Origin: Chloroflexota bacterium
Lineage (GTDB): Bacteria > Chloroflexota > Anaerolineae > Aggregatilineales > J027
Assembly (NCBI GenBank): GCA_013112715.1
Contig: JABFGB010000002.1
Location: forward strand, 62,001-126,000
Length of the DNA: 64,000 nucleotides
Direction of reading: 5' to 3'
Shown here: in pieces, positions 52,720-61,468 of the stretch
How positions within the stretch are numbered: position 1 is the first letter of the stretch
Layout: every line of letters begins with the position of its first letter
Position numbers and translations under genes: made by a program
The notes under the pieces: model-generated
What the model was told of the DNA's origin: nothing
Databases searched by the model: none
What the model saw: only the letters and a program-made list of their open reading frames with translations

Positions 52720-54495
52720 ATGAAACGATATTTGCTTTTGTTCGTGGCCTTTATTTTAGTATTTAGCGTAGTGGGCACCTTTAGCACTGCAAAGCCCGTT
52801 GCGAAAGCGCAAGATGCTCCCTCTGGAACATTCCTCGGCACATGGCCCTATACCCTGCCACCCGATCATCACCTCAACGGGTTTGATGCGAGTGGTTTGG
52901 ATACCAACCTCGGTGTGGTGTATCGCCAAATTGTTGAACTGACTCCGGCCTACTATATGTGGGCGACTAACGAATATCTCCCCATGCTGGCAACCGAATG
53001 GGGTTTTACGGAAGACAATTCTGCTTACTACATCAAACTGCGTGAAGACGCCCTGTGGAGTGATGGCACGCCTATCACCGCCGATGACGTCATTGCGACC
53101 TATGCGCTGGCCCGCATTACCAACTACTTCTCAGTGTTCAGCGGCGGCTATATCTCCGATGTCGTCAAAGTAGACGATTACACCGTCAATTTCGTATTCG
53201 CGGGTGAACCCTCTTTGGTGGCCGAGCGTGGCATTCTCAAGAGCAGCATCAGTGCCGCTGCCAGCTATGGTGATCTGCCCCAACGCGCCCTCGAGATGAT
53301 TGCCAGTGGTGCCGCCTCGGATAGTGAAGAATGGGCAGCCCTCAAGACCGAAATCACCGAATTCCGTCCCACTCAACTGCTCGCCAGCGGCCCCTATACC
53401 TATACGCTGGATGATGTCAGTGACAGCTATATGACCCTGCATTGGCAGCCCAACAGCATTTTCTCCGGGAGCGTTAAATTCGGTGAAATCCGCCTATGGG
53501 CAGGTGAAACCGAAGCGACGACCCCGCTGGTACTGAGTGGTGATATTGCCCATTCAACCAATGTGTATCCGCCCTCCACCCAACAGGCGTTTGCTGATGC
53601 TGGTATCCGCTTGCTGATTATGCCGCGCATGTACGGCCCTGCTTTGTTGTTTAACCACGATGTACACCCCTTTGAAGTCAAGGAAGTCCGTCAGGCGATT
53701 GCTTACTTGATTGACCGCAGCGAAAATGCCTTCTTGACCAACGGCCTCGGCGCGACGGCTACCGTTTATATGGCGGGCCTACTGGATTCATCAGTGCCGG
53801 TTTTGATGAACCAAGAAGACATTGACAAGCTGAATCGGTATGAACTGAATCGGGACAAAGCCGCCGAATTGTTGGAGAGTGTTGGTTTCGCCAAGAACTC
53901 GGATGGCAAGTGGGCCGATGCGGATGGCAACGTGATTGCCGCCGAATACAAGTTCCCGGCTGAATTTGCCGACTTCTCCGCCGCTGCTCAGAACGCGATT
54001 GACCAGATGAACGAATTTGGTTTCGACATCACCCCAGTTGCGACCCCGTGGCAGCAAACCGCCCAAGACATCCGCGATGGTAATTTTGAACTGTCGGTGT
54101 GGAGTTGGGCTTCTGGTTCACCGTTCGCCAGTCGCCAATTCTTTGGCCCGATCCAACGCTTTAACTATGTTGGTCTGACCGATGGTCAAAAGGGTATGAA
54201 TTTCCCGATGGAATTTGAATATAACGGCGAAACAATTAACCTTGACCAGATGATTAAGGACGCCAGCAACGGCCTCGATATCGAAGTACAAAAGCAGCGG
54301 GCTGGTGAAATTGCCCTCATCATCAATGACCTGATGCCATTCGTCCCCCTGAATGTCATTCTTAGTACCGAGCCGTGGAACGAGGACTTGCTCTCCGGTG
54401 GCCCTGCCGATGATGATCCCATTTTGCAGAACCCCAGTGCTGACCACTTTATTGTGCTCTACCTGTTGAACGGGACGATTTCGCCCGCCAACTAG
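52720..54495 (+). CDS. Extracytoplasmic solute-binding protein, SBP_bac_5 family
   Basis: A 591-residue periplasmic-type protein. Signal peptide about 1-31 (KRYLL, hydrophobic core, cut near KAQ). The mature protein has the Opp/Dpp layout: LGVVYRQIVELTP, YYIKLREDALWSDGTPITADDV, FKEVRQAIAYLID-like and a long C-terminal lobe. Such proteins bind peptides, but also chitobiose, cello-oligosaccharides or muropeptides. AGGAGA lies 9 nt before the ATG, in a small hairpin. It is the first gene of the transporter operon, downstream of the palindrome and followed by a terminator. Confidence 0.9.
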   Translation: MKRYLLLFVAFILVFSVVGTFSTAKPVAKAQDAPSGTFLGTWPYTLPPDHHLNGFDASGLDTNLGVVYRQIVELTPAYYMWATNEYLPMLATEWGFTEDNSAYYIKLREDALWSDGTPITADDVIATYALARITNYFSVFSGGYISDVVKVDDYTVNFVFAGEPSLVAERGILKSSISAAASYGDLPQRALEMIASGAASDSEEWAALKTEITEFRPTQLLASGPYTYTLDDVSDSYMTLHWQPNSIFSGSVKFGEIRLWAGETEATTPLVLSGDIAHSTNVYPPSTQQAFADAGIRLLIMPRMYGPALLFNHDVHPFEVKEVRQAIAYLIDRSENAFLTNGLGATATVYMAGLLDSSVPVLMNQEDIDKLNRYELNRDKAAELLESVGFAKNSDGKWADADGNVIAAEYKFPAEFADFSAAAQNAIDQMNEFGFDITPVATPWQQTAQDIRDGNFELSVWSWASGSPFASRQFFGPIQRFNYVGLTDGQKGMNFPMEFEYNGETINLDQMIKDASNGLDIEVQKQRAGEIALIINDLMPFVPLNVILSTEPWNEDLLSGGPADDDPILQNPSADHFIVLYLLNGTISPAN

Positions 54496-54515
54496 GTCAA
54501 TAAACTGAACAAAAT

Positions 54516-54548
54516 TTGGGGGCGGTTGACCAAAAAAATCGCCCCCAA
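54516..54548 (+). terminator. Hairpin after the solute-binding protein gene
   Basis: TTGGGGGCGGTT and AATCGCCCCCAA form a 12-bp stem (one G:U) with a 9-nt A-rich loop. Poly-T only appears 10 nt later (CAGTTTTCTTT), so partial read-through into the permease genes is likely; this pattern supports high SBP expression. Confidence 0.6.
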
Positions 54549-54580
54549 CCCCAGTTTTCTTTCCATTTGAGGGGATTCCT

Positions 54581-55675
54581 ATGGGTGCCATTCCATTCCG
54601 CCGCACTGACCAACCTGTGAGCCAGCCAAGTTTATGGTCATTGAGCAAAAAACTTTTGCGGTCGGTCTATAGAAGCTACATCTTTCGAGTCACGGTTCAG
54701 GGCATATTGACCCTGTGGGTAGTCACGACTTGCACCTTTTATATGATCCGCAAAATGCCCAATAACCCGATTGAGGTCAAGATTGATGAATTTCAGACCA
54801 AGCAGAACTTGACCTATGAAGAGGCTAGGTCGAAGGTGGCGGGCCTGTTCGATTATGACCCAGACGCACCTTTTATCGAGCAGTACACCGACTATATGGG
54901 GAATTTGGTGCAGGGCGATTTGGGCCGTTCGATCACCACCGGACGCACCCCCGTTTCGCAGCAAATTGCCAAATATCTGCCATGGACCCTATTCGCGGTG
55001 GGCTTGGGTCTGCTGATTAGTTTTGTGATCGGCATGATTGCTGGTGCGGCCATGGCCTATTGGCGGGGCACCGTTTTTGATAATGTGATGACGGCCTTTG
55101 CTTCGATTAGTTATGGCATCCCCGACTTCGTAATCGCTTTTATGATTCTGCTGATTGGGGGTATCCAACTCGAATTATTTCAAGTGGGCGATTATATTGG
55201 GTCGGTTGATCCTGAAATTAAGGCGGGCTTCAATCCTGAATATATCCGAAGCCTACTTCAACATGTGCTGCTGCCTGTGACAACGTATGTTTTAGCCAGT
55301 GTGGGTGGGTGGATGCTGACGATGAAAAGCAGCACTATCTCAACACTTGGCGAAGACTATATCACGGTGGCCCATGCACGCGGGTTAAGCCAGCGCCGCA
55401 TCTTGTTTGGCTATGTGGGCCGCAATGCGATGCTGCCATTGATGACCCGTTTGGCGATCAGCGTGGGGTTTGTGCTGAGTGGCAGCATCATCATTGAGTA
55501 TATTTTCATTTATCCCGGACTTGGCAAATATCTTTTTGAAATGACAGGCAAACGCGATTACACCACAATTCAAGGCATTTTTCTGGTGACATCCGCCGCA
55601 GTCGTTATTTCCAATATCCTAGCCGATTTGCTCTACGGGGTTTTAGACCCACGTGTACGGGTAGGGAGCAAATAG
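54581..55675 (+). CDS. Opp/Dpp-type ABC transporter permease 1 (DppB-like)
   Basis: A 364-residue permease. After a first membrane segment (about 40-60) a long outer loop carries the motif PFIEQYTDYMGNLVQGDLG, usual for DppB/OppB, followed by five or so segments. TPVSQQIAKYLPWTL precedes the second, and the EAA loop reads EDYITVAHARGLSQRRILF. SD GAGG lies 9 nt before the ATG. It lies 85 nt after the SBP stop, across a hairpin, and 2 nt before the second permease. Confidence 0.92.
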   Translation: MGAIPFRRTDQPVSQPSLWSLSKKLLRSVYRSYIFRVTVQGILTLWVVTTCTFYMIRKMPNNPIEVKIDEFQTKQNLTYEEARSKVAGLFDYDPDAPFIEQYTDYMGNLVQGDLGRSITTGRTPVSQQIAKYLPWTLFAVGLGLLISFVIGMIAGAAMAYWRGTVFDNVMTAFASISYGIPDFVIAFMILLIGGIQLELFQVGDYIGSVDPEIKAGFNPEYIRSLLQHVLLPVTTYVLASVGGWMLTMKSSTISTLGEDYITVAHARGLSQRRILFGYVGRNAMLPLMTRLAISVGFVLSGSIIIEYIFIYPGLGKYLFEMTGKRDYTTIQGIFLVTSAAVVISNILADLLYGVLDPRVRVGSK

Positions 55676-55677
55676 GT

Positions 55678-56865
55678 ATGGGCTTTTTAATTGTGGTTGC
55701 CACAATTCCCGGCCTCGTTATTGGACTTCTATGTGGCCTCGTGCCATTGGGTGTTGGTTTGCGTCACCAGCAATTAAAATGGGGCATCGTCGGACTGGTG
55801 TTGTGTGCGCTGGCGGGTTTTTCGTTTAGCCTCATCGGTGGATTCATCATGCTGGTGTTCACAACGGCGGTGGTGATTTCGTATGCCTTCGTTGACCGTG
55901 AAGACCCCTTTACCTCGCGTGCATCTATTGAGGCCGTCAATTTTGAGGAATCGCAGCTTGAATTTTTGATGCGACAGATGGCAGCACTAGGTCGAACCAT
56001 TCGGCAGAGCGTGCGTGCCCTTATCCGTAACAAAGCAGGCTTCTTAGGTTTTATCGGCATTCTGTTTTTTGTGGGTATCTCGGTATTCGGCCCATTATTT
56101 GTGGAGTATGATGGCGATACCCATGTTGAGCGCCTTCAACCGGGAGCGCGTACCCTATTCCAAAAGCCTTCAAGTGAATTTATTTTGGGGCTGGATTGGA
56201 AAGGGCGCGATATTTTCTCCCATATGGTACATGGGGGTCAAAATCTAATTATTACCTCGATTGAAGCAGGCCTGATTGCGACGCTCGTTGCGGTGGTGGT
56301 CGGGGCGATGGCGGCGATGATCGGTGGTGTGGTTGACCAAATATTATCTGCTATCGCCAATTTCATCTTGACCATTCCCCAGTTCCCGCTGCTGCTGGTG
56401 CTGGCTTCGATTTTGAGTTTCAGCAACCGCTTCTATCTCGCACTTCTGTTTGCGGCCTTAAGTTGGCCTGCTCTGATGCGTGCCGTGCGTGCCCAAGTGT
56501 TGAGTTTACGCGAACGCGACTATGTGCAAGCTGCCGTCGCATTGGATTTGGGACTGCCCCATATCATTATTCGGGAAGTGCTGCCCAATTTGATGAGCTA
56601 CATCGTGGTCAATATGATTTTTTCCATCCGATCTGCCATGTATTACATTGTCGGCCTCGTTTTCTTGGGTCTTGTACCACTGGAAGAGCCGGATTGGGGG
56701 GTTATGATCTACGTAGGTCGTCAGCAAGGGGCCATCTTTAATTCCGATGGCGCCAGCATGATTTTATCGCCTGTCATTGCTATCGCCTTGTTTCAGTTGT
56801 CGTTGATTCTCTTCACCCGTTCACTCGAAGAGGTCTTTAATCCGCGTCTGCGCTCAGGCTTATAG
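55678..56865 (+). CDS. Opp/Dpp-type ABC transporter permease 2 (DppC-like) with N-terminal membrane extension
   Basis: A 395-residue permease. The C-terminal 280 residues are a normal DppC/OppC: RNKAGFLGFIGILFF, the EFILGLDWKGRDIFSHMVHGGQ loop and RERDYVQAAVALDLGLPHIIIREVLPN coupling stretch. In front is an extension of about 115 residues with two or three membrane segments (LIVVATIPGLVIGLLCG, then GLVLCALAGFSFSLIGG) not usual in the family. The ATG at 55678 lies 2 nt after the previous stop. The extension may add stability or contacts to the SBP or other components. Confidence 0.9.
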   Translation: MGFLIVVATIPGLVIGLLCGLVPLGVGLRHQQLKWGIVGLVLCALAGFSFSLIGGFIMLVFTTAVVISYAFVDREDPFTSRASIEAVNFEESQLEFLMRQMAALGRTIRQSVRALIRNKAGFLGFIGILFFVGISVFGPLFVEYDGDTHVERLQPGARTLFQKPSSEFILGLDWKGRDIFSHMVHGGQNLIITSIEAGLIATLVAVVVGAMAAMIGGVVDQILSAIANFILTIPQFPLLLVLASILSFSNRFYLALLFAALSWPALMRAVRAQVLSLRERDYVQAAVALDLGLPHIIIREVLPNLMSYIVVNMIFSIRSAMYYIVGLVFLGLVPLEEPDWGVMIYVGRQQGAIFNSDGASMILSPVIAIALFQLSLILFTRSLEEVFNPRLRSGL

Positions 56866-56871
56866 GAGAAG

Positions 56872-57924
56872 ATGATGGCAGGCAAAGAGATTGTCCTGAG
56901 TGTGCAAGACTTATCCATTACCTATCTGACACGGCGCGGACGATTACAAGCGGTCAGCCATGTTTCCTTTGATTTGCACCGGGGCGAGACCTTAGCCCTG
57001 ATCGGTGAAAGTGGCTGCGGGAAATCCACCCTGAATTTTGGCTTGATGCGCTTGCTGCCCAAAAATGCTAACACGGAGACAGGCAAGATTGTGTATACAG
57101 ATCGGGCCGGGCAAAAAATTGATGTGCTGGCCTTAAATACACGCTCCCTACGAAAATTCCGCTGGTCAGAATGTGCGATGGTGTTTCAAGGGGCGCAAAA
57201 TTCCCTGAATCCGGTCATCCATGTGCGCGACATGATTTATGACACCGCCAAAGCGCATGGTCTGAATAATCGGAGTGAAGTGCGTGAAAGGGCTTTGGAA
57301 CTCTTCCGCAAAGTGCGCCTTGACCCGGAGCGCGTGTTTAATTCCTATCCACATGAACTCAGCGGAGGGATGCGTCAGCGTGTGCTGATTGCATTGGGGT
57401 TGCTGTTGAATCCGCAGGTCGTCATTTTTGATGAGCCGACAACTGCCCTTGATATTTTGACACAACGCAGCATTTTAAATGTTCTGCGTGATCTCAAGGA
57501 GGAACTCGGCTTTAGTTCGATTTTTATCAGCCATGACCTTGCGGTGGCGGCGGAGATTGCCGATACCGTTGCGACCATGTATGCGGGTGAAATTGTCGAG
57601 ATGGGGCCGGTCAATGATATTTTCTATGAGCCGCGCCATGCGTATACATTGGGATTGATGGAAGCCTCGCCACGCTTGAGTGTGGGGCGGGAAGAGTTGG
57701 ACGGGATTCCCGGCAGTCCGCCTGATTTAGTGGAACTGCCAACAGGGTGCAAATTTCATATCCGCTGCCCATTTGCCATTGAAAGCTGCAAGACAACCCA
57801 GCCGCCCCTTGAGCAAGCCAGCATCGGGCATATCGTCGCCTGTTATAAGAGCAGCGAGGTATTGGAAAGAGGCAAGGAGTTGCGCTCAGTTTCCTCGACA
57901 GCACGGGTAGCGCGTTTATCCTAA
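56872..57924 (+). CDS. Opp/Dpp-type ABC transporter ATPase 1 (DppD-like)
   Basis: A 350-residue ATPase: Walker A GESGCGKS, Q-loop FQGAQNSLNPV, signature ELSGGMRQR, Walker B VVIFDEP, and switch His in FISHDLA. The C-terminal oligopeptide-transport extension with CXXXXXC-like cysteines (TGCKFHIRCPFAIESC) is present and likely binds an iron-sulfur cluster, as reported for Dpp ATPases. The start could be at 56872 or the next Met (56875). It is 6 nt after the permease and 19 nt before the second ATPase. Confidence 0.93.
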   Translation: MMAGKEIVLSVQDLSITYLTRRGRLQAVSHVSFDLHRGETLALIGESGCGKSTLNFGLMRLLPKNANTETGKIVYTDRAGQKIDVLALNTRSLRKFRWSECAMVFQGAQNSLNPVIHVRDMIYDTAKAHGLNNRSEVRERALELFRKVRLDPERVFNSYPHELSGGMRQRVLIALGLLLNPQVVIFDEPTTALDILTQRSILNVLRDLKEELGFSSIFISHDLAVAAEIADTVATMYAGEIVEMGPVNDIFYEPRHAYTLGLMEASPRLSVGREELDGIPGSPPDLVELPTGCKFHIRCPFAIESCKTTQPPLEQASIGHIVACYKSSEVLERGKELRSVSSTARVARLS

Positions 57925-57943
57925 AACGGAAACGATTATTTTT

Positions 57944-58969
57944 ATGACGACTCAGCAACCTTTGATTGAATTACGGCATGTGCATCGGCATTTTAAAAAG
58001 GGGCGCACCGACATCCCAGTCTTGCAGGACATCAGCTTGGCCGTCCACCCCGGCGAGATTTTGTGCCTTGTGGGAGAAAGCGGCTGTGGCAAGACAACCA
58101 CTGGCAAAATTATGGTGGGGTTGCTGGCGGAATCCTCCGGGGAGGTGTTATATGAGGGCCAGCCCATTCATGGACGCGGACGCAAAGATAAATCCGAGTA
58201 TCGGCGTTCATTGCAGATCGTTCATCAAGACCCCTTTGCCTCGCTAAATCCTTCACATACCATCGGGCAAATTTTGAGTTATCCGCTGAAACGGCATCAT
58301 CTAGTCAGCAATCGGGCCGAACTGCGCCGCCGTATCTGGGAACTGCTAACGTTGGTAGATTTGACACCCCCCGGTGATATTGTCAACAAATATCCGCACC
58401 AACTCAGTGGGGGGCAGCGTCAACGGGTGAGCATTGCTCGTGCCTTGTCGGTCAATCCGCGCTTGATCGTGGCGGATGAGGCCGTCAGCATGGTGGATGT
58501 CAGCATCCGCATCAGTTTGCTCAAAACCCTGCAAAGTCTACGCGATAGATTCGGGATTGCGGTGGTGTTTATCACCCACGACCTCGCCCTTGCCAAATAC
58601 TTTGCATGGGAGGGCCGGGTGGCGGTGATGTATTTGGGGCGCGTGGTCGAAATTGGCAGCACACCGGAAATTATCGGCAGTCCATCTCACCCTTATACCA
58701 AAGCCTTAATTTCGGCCATTCCTGAGGCCGACCCGATTTTGACGCGACGCAAAGAAACCCTGCCCTTGCGGAGTGATGACATTCCCAGCTTAGTTAATAT
58801 TCCGGCGGGGTGTGCCTTCCATCCGCGCTGTCCATTTTTTGTTCCGGGGGTGTGTGATCAGGAAGTGCCTGCATTAGAGCCACTCAATGGCTATGGACAG
58901 GAAGTGGCTTGTATACCGTTGACACAGGGAATGGGACTGAGCATCCGTGAATCCAACGCCGCGTCGTGA
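57944..58969 (+). CDS. Opp/Dpp-type ABC transporter ATPase 2 (DppF-like)
   Basis: A 341-residue ATPase pairing with the previous one. Walker A is GESGCGKT, the Q-loop HQDPFASLNPS, the signature QLSGGQRQR, Walker B LIVADEAVS (a less common EAV in place of EP) and the switch His FITHDLA. The C-terminal cysteine segment (PAGCAFHPRCPFFVPGVCDQ) matches the oligopeptide-transport extension. The stop overlaps the next small gene by 23 nt. Confidence 0.93.
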   Translation: MTTQQPLIELRHVHRHFKKGRTDIPVLQDISLAVHPGEILCLVGESGCGKTTTGKIMVGLLAESSGEVLYEGQPIHGRGRKDKSEYRRSLQIVHQDPFASLNPSHTIGQILSYPLKRHHLVSNRAELRRRIWELLTLVDLTPPGDIVNKYPHQLSGGQRQRVSIARALSVNPRLIVADEAVSMVDVSIRISLLKTLQSLRDRFGIAVVFITHDLALAKYFAWEGRVAVMYLGRVVEIGSTPEIIGSPSHPYTKALISAIPEADPILTRRKETLPLRSDDIPSLVNIPAGCAFHPRCPFFVPGVCDQEVPALEPLNGYGQEVACIPLTQGMGLSIRESNAAS

Positions 58970-59159
58970 ACCAGATGCTATTGAAGTTTTTTTGCGTACT
59001 TTTTTGGGGTTAGGGGCGTTTATTGCCCTGTGCAGTGTGGTGACGTGGTTAAGCGCCGAGCCGGATTCGCCGGAATATACCTTGAGTATCTGCAATATTC
59101 TTATTGGGCTGGCGCTGGTAGTGGGAGTTGCTGTTTTTGTCAAAGTGTTTCGGCGCTAA
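58947..59159 (+). CDS. Small two-pass membrane protein, unrecognised
   Basis: A 70-residue protein with a charged N terminus (NPTPRREPDAIEV) and hydrophobic segments at about 18-37 and 47-65, separated by AEPDSPEYT. The start is GTG at 58947, overlapping the DppF-like gene by 23 nt, and it ends 13 nt before the GntR start. The tight nesting supports translation. No family recognised; it could be an accessory to the transporter. Confidence 0.55.
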   Translation: MNPTPRREPDAIEVFLRTFLGLGAFIALCSVVTWLSAEPDSPEYTLSICNILIGLALVVGVAVFVKVFRR

Positions 59160-59172
59160 GGGAGACAAAGTG

Positions 59173-59907
59173 ATGATAACCCGCGACTCAGCCGTGCCAT
59201 TGTATATCCAAATTAAGGAATATATTCGCCAGAATATTTTGTCGGGGGCATATTCTGAAAACACGCGGATTCCCTCCGAACGTCAGCTTTCGGAGCAGTT
59301 TGAGGTGAGCCGACTGACCGTGACCAAAGCCATTACCGAGTTGGTGACGGAAGGGTTGCTACATACCCGTGTGGGCAAGGGGACGTTTGTTACCCCCGGC
59401 AAAATCAATCAAGAACTGCGCACCCTGACCAGCTTTACCGAAGAAATGCAGCGGCGTGGACAATCTGCCGCCAGCCGTGTCCTCTATGCCAGTGTTGACC
59501 CTGCTGAGGAAGAAGTCGCACGGGCATTGTCGCTGGTGCCGGGGGCGAAAGTCATGGTGCTCAAGCGATTGCGCCTTTCGGACGGTCAGGCCATTGCGCT
59601 CGAAATTTCCCATATTATTGATGCGCTGTGCCCGAATATTTTGGACAATCATGATTTTAGCTGTGAGTCGTTGTATCAAGTGCTGCGCGAAGAATATGGC
59701 CTAAATATGACCCATGCCCAACAAACTATTGAGGCCCGCCGCGCCACCGCCACCGAACTTGAACTGCTCAAAATTGACTCACATACACCCATTTTGAGCA
59801 TGACCCGAATCACCTTTAATGAACAAGATGCCCCCTTTGAATATGCACGCTCCGCCTATCGGGGGGATCGTTATAAATTTAATGCCGTCTTGCACAGTGT
59901 AGGATGA
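59173..59907 (+). CDS. GntR-family regulator, HutC/NagR (UTRA) subgroup
   Basis: A 244-residue regulator. The winged helix lies at residues 1-75 (YIQIKEYIRQNILSG, RIPSERQLSEQFEVSR, GKGTFV). A C-terminal UTRA ligand domain (about 95-240) has the ALEISHIID strand and final EYARSAYRGDRYKF. HutC-type regulators of N-acetylglucosamine genes (DasR, NagR) have this layout. The ATG at 59173 has GGGAG 8 nt upstream; the GTG at 59170 and the frame back to 59128 are less likely. Its likely target is the palindrome at 52664, and the GH3 glycosidase follows after 3 nt. Confidence 0.9.
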   Translation: MITRDSAVPLYIQIKEYIRQNILSGAYSENTRIPSERQLSEQFEVSRLTVTKAITELVTEGLLHTRVGKGTFVTPGKINQELRTLTSFTEEMQRRGQSAASRVLYASVDPAEEEVARALSLVPGAKVMVLKRLRLSDGQAIALEISHIIDALCPNILDNHDFSCESLYQVLREEYGLNMTHAQQTIEARRATATELELLKIDSHTPILSMTRITFNEQDAPFEYARSAYRGDRYKFNAVLHSVG

Positions 59908-59910
59908 ACC

Positions 59911-61461
59911 ATGCACCCAACGACGCTTGAAGAAAAAATCGGGCAGATGCTAGTCGTAGGTTTTCATGGCTATGAAGCCCCTGACTATTTGCTGCAATGG
60001 CTGGCGGAGGGCCGCATTGGTGGGGTCATCCTGTTTGGGCGTAACATCCAAAATCCGCAGCAGGTTGCCAAGCTCACCCAAGCCTTTCATCAAGCCTCCA
60101 AATACCCCCTGCTGATTTGTATTGACCAAGAAGGTGGCACGGTCGCCCGTTTGCGCGATGGCTTTACCGAAAGCCCCGGCGCGATGGCCTTGGGGGTGGC
60201 GGATTCAGAATCGCTGGCGGAAGATATATCCGAAATGCTGGCGACGGAGCTAAGGGCGCTAGGTATTAATTGGAATCTCGCCCCGGTGGTGGACATCACC
60301 CACGATATCTCCAATCCCAGTGTGGGCACACGCTCGTTGGGACGCGATAAAACACGGGTGGCGAAGTTAGCAGCGGCGGAAGTGCGTGGCTTTCAGAAGG
60401 CCCATGTTGCGGCGAGCGCCAAACATTTCCCCGGATTGGGCAATACCCCGGTGGATACTCATCTGGCATTGGCGGTTATTGATGGTTCCATGGATTACTT
60501 GTGGGAGCATGATCTGGTGCCGTTTCGGGCGGTGGTGAATGAAGGTACGGCGACGGTGATGGTTAGTCATGTCAAATTCACCGAACTTGATCCTGAGTAC
60601 CCAGCGACTTTATCGCCGCGTGTTATTCAAGACCTGCTGCGCCGCGAAATCGGTTTTACGGGTGTGGCCTGTACTGATTGTATGGAGATGAAAGCGATTG
60701 CCGATCATTACGGGTCGGGCGAATCGGCAGTGTTGGCGGCATTGGCAGGGGTGGATTTGATTTTGTTCTCGCACAGTTTCACCGATCAGCACCCCCTCAG
60801 TGTCGAGGTCTATTATTCATTATTGGACGCGGCGCAGTCCGGGCGTCTGCCGATGGCTCGTATTAATGAAGCTGTTGAGCGGGTGATGGCCCTCAAAGAA
60901 AAATACGCGATTTCCGAAAAACCTCAGCTTGAGGTCATTTGCAAACCCGAACATTTGGCATTAGCCCATCAAGCGGCCCGTGCCGGGGTCGTGCTCGTTA
61001 AATCGGAACCAGATATTTTTCCGCTGCGTGATGGGGCAAAAATTGGGGTGGTCGAATTTGCCTCGATTATAGATTCGGAAATTATGGAGCAGGGTGGTTT
61101 AAGTGGATTTGTCCATCTCTTGCATCAACATGCGCCGCATATTCCAAAGGTCAGTCTGCACCCGATGGATTATCGCCCTGAAGATTTATCCCGTGCGAGG
61201 GATTTGGCGGCACAGTCGGACGTGTTGGTATTGGCGACACGGAATGCCCATTTGATTCCCAAGCAACTTGAAGTGGCCTGTGAATTGTTGGCTCTCTCCA
61301 AACGGGTGATTTTGATAGCCCTGCGTAATCCGTATGATGTTGAGGTTTTGTCAGAAAGTGGGACGATTCTGTGTACCTGTGGTGATAGCAAGCCATCCTT
61401 AGCCGCGGGGGTGGAGGCTTTGTTGGGGCTTTTTGTGGCGAAAGCAAAGCGGTGGAGGTAG
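59911..61461 (+). CDS. nagZ: Family 3 glycoside hydrolase, NagZ-like beta-N-acetylglucosaminidase
   Basis: A 516-residue enzyme. GVILFGRNIQNPQQ and DQEGGTVARL fix the barrel substrate side. KHFPGLGNTPVDTH carries the Asp/His dyad unique to the NagZ group (acid/base, DTH), and the nucleophile Asp is in CTDCMEMKAI. A second alpha/beta domain follows (about 340-516). It lacks a signal peptide, so it acts in the cytoplasm after import. Substrates could be GlcNAc-MurNAc or chito-oligosaccharides brought in by the upstream transporter. It overlaps no neighbour and is 3 nt after the GntR gene. Confidence 0.88.
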   Translation: MHPTTLEEKIGQMLVVGFHGYEAPDYLLQWLAEGRIGGVILFGRNIQNPQQVAKLTQAFHQASKYPLLICIDQEGGTVARLRDGFTESPGAMALGVADSESLAEDISEMLATELRALGINWNLAPVVDITHDISNPSVGTRSLGRDKTRVAKLAAAEVRGFQKAHVAASAKHFPGLGNTPVDTHLALAVIDGSMDYLWEHDLVPFRAVVNEGTATVMVSHVKFTELDPEYPATLSPRVIQDLLRREIGFTGVACTDCMEMKAIADHYGSGESAVLAALAGVDLILFSHSFTDQHPLSVEVYYSLLDAAQSGRLPMARINEAVERVMALKEKYAISEKPQLEVICKPEHLALAHQAARAGVVLVKSEPDIFPLRDGAKIGVVEFASIIDSEIMEQGGLSGFVHLLHQHAPHIPKVSLHPMDYRPEDLSRARDLAAQSDVLVLATRNAHLIPKQLEVACELLALSKRVILIALRNPYDVEVLSESGTILCTCGDSKPSLAAGVEALLGLFVAKAKRWR

Positions 61462-61468
61462 CAGTGGA

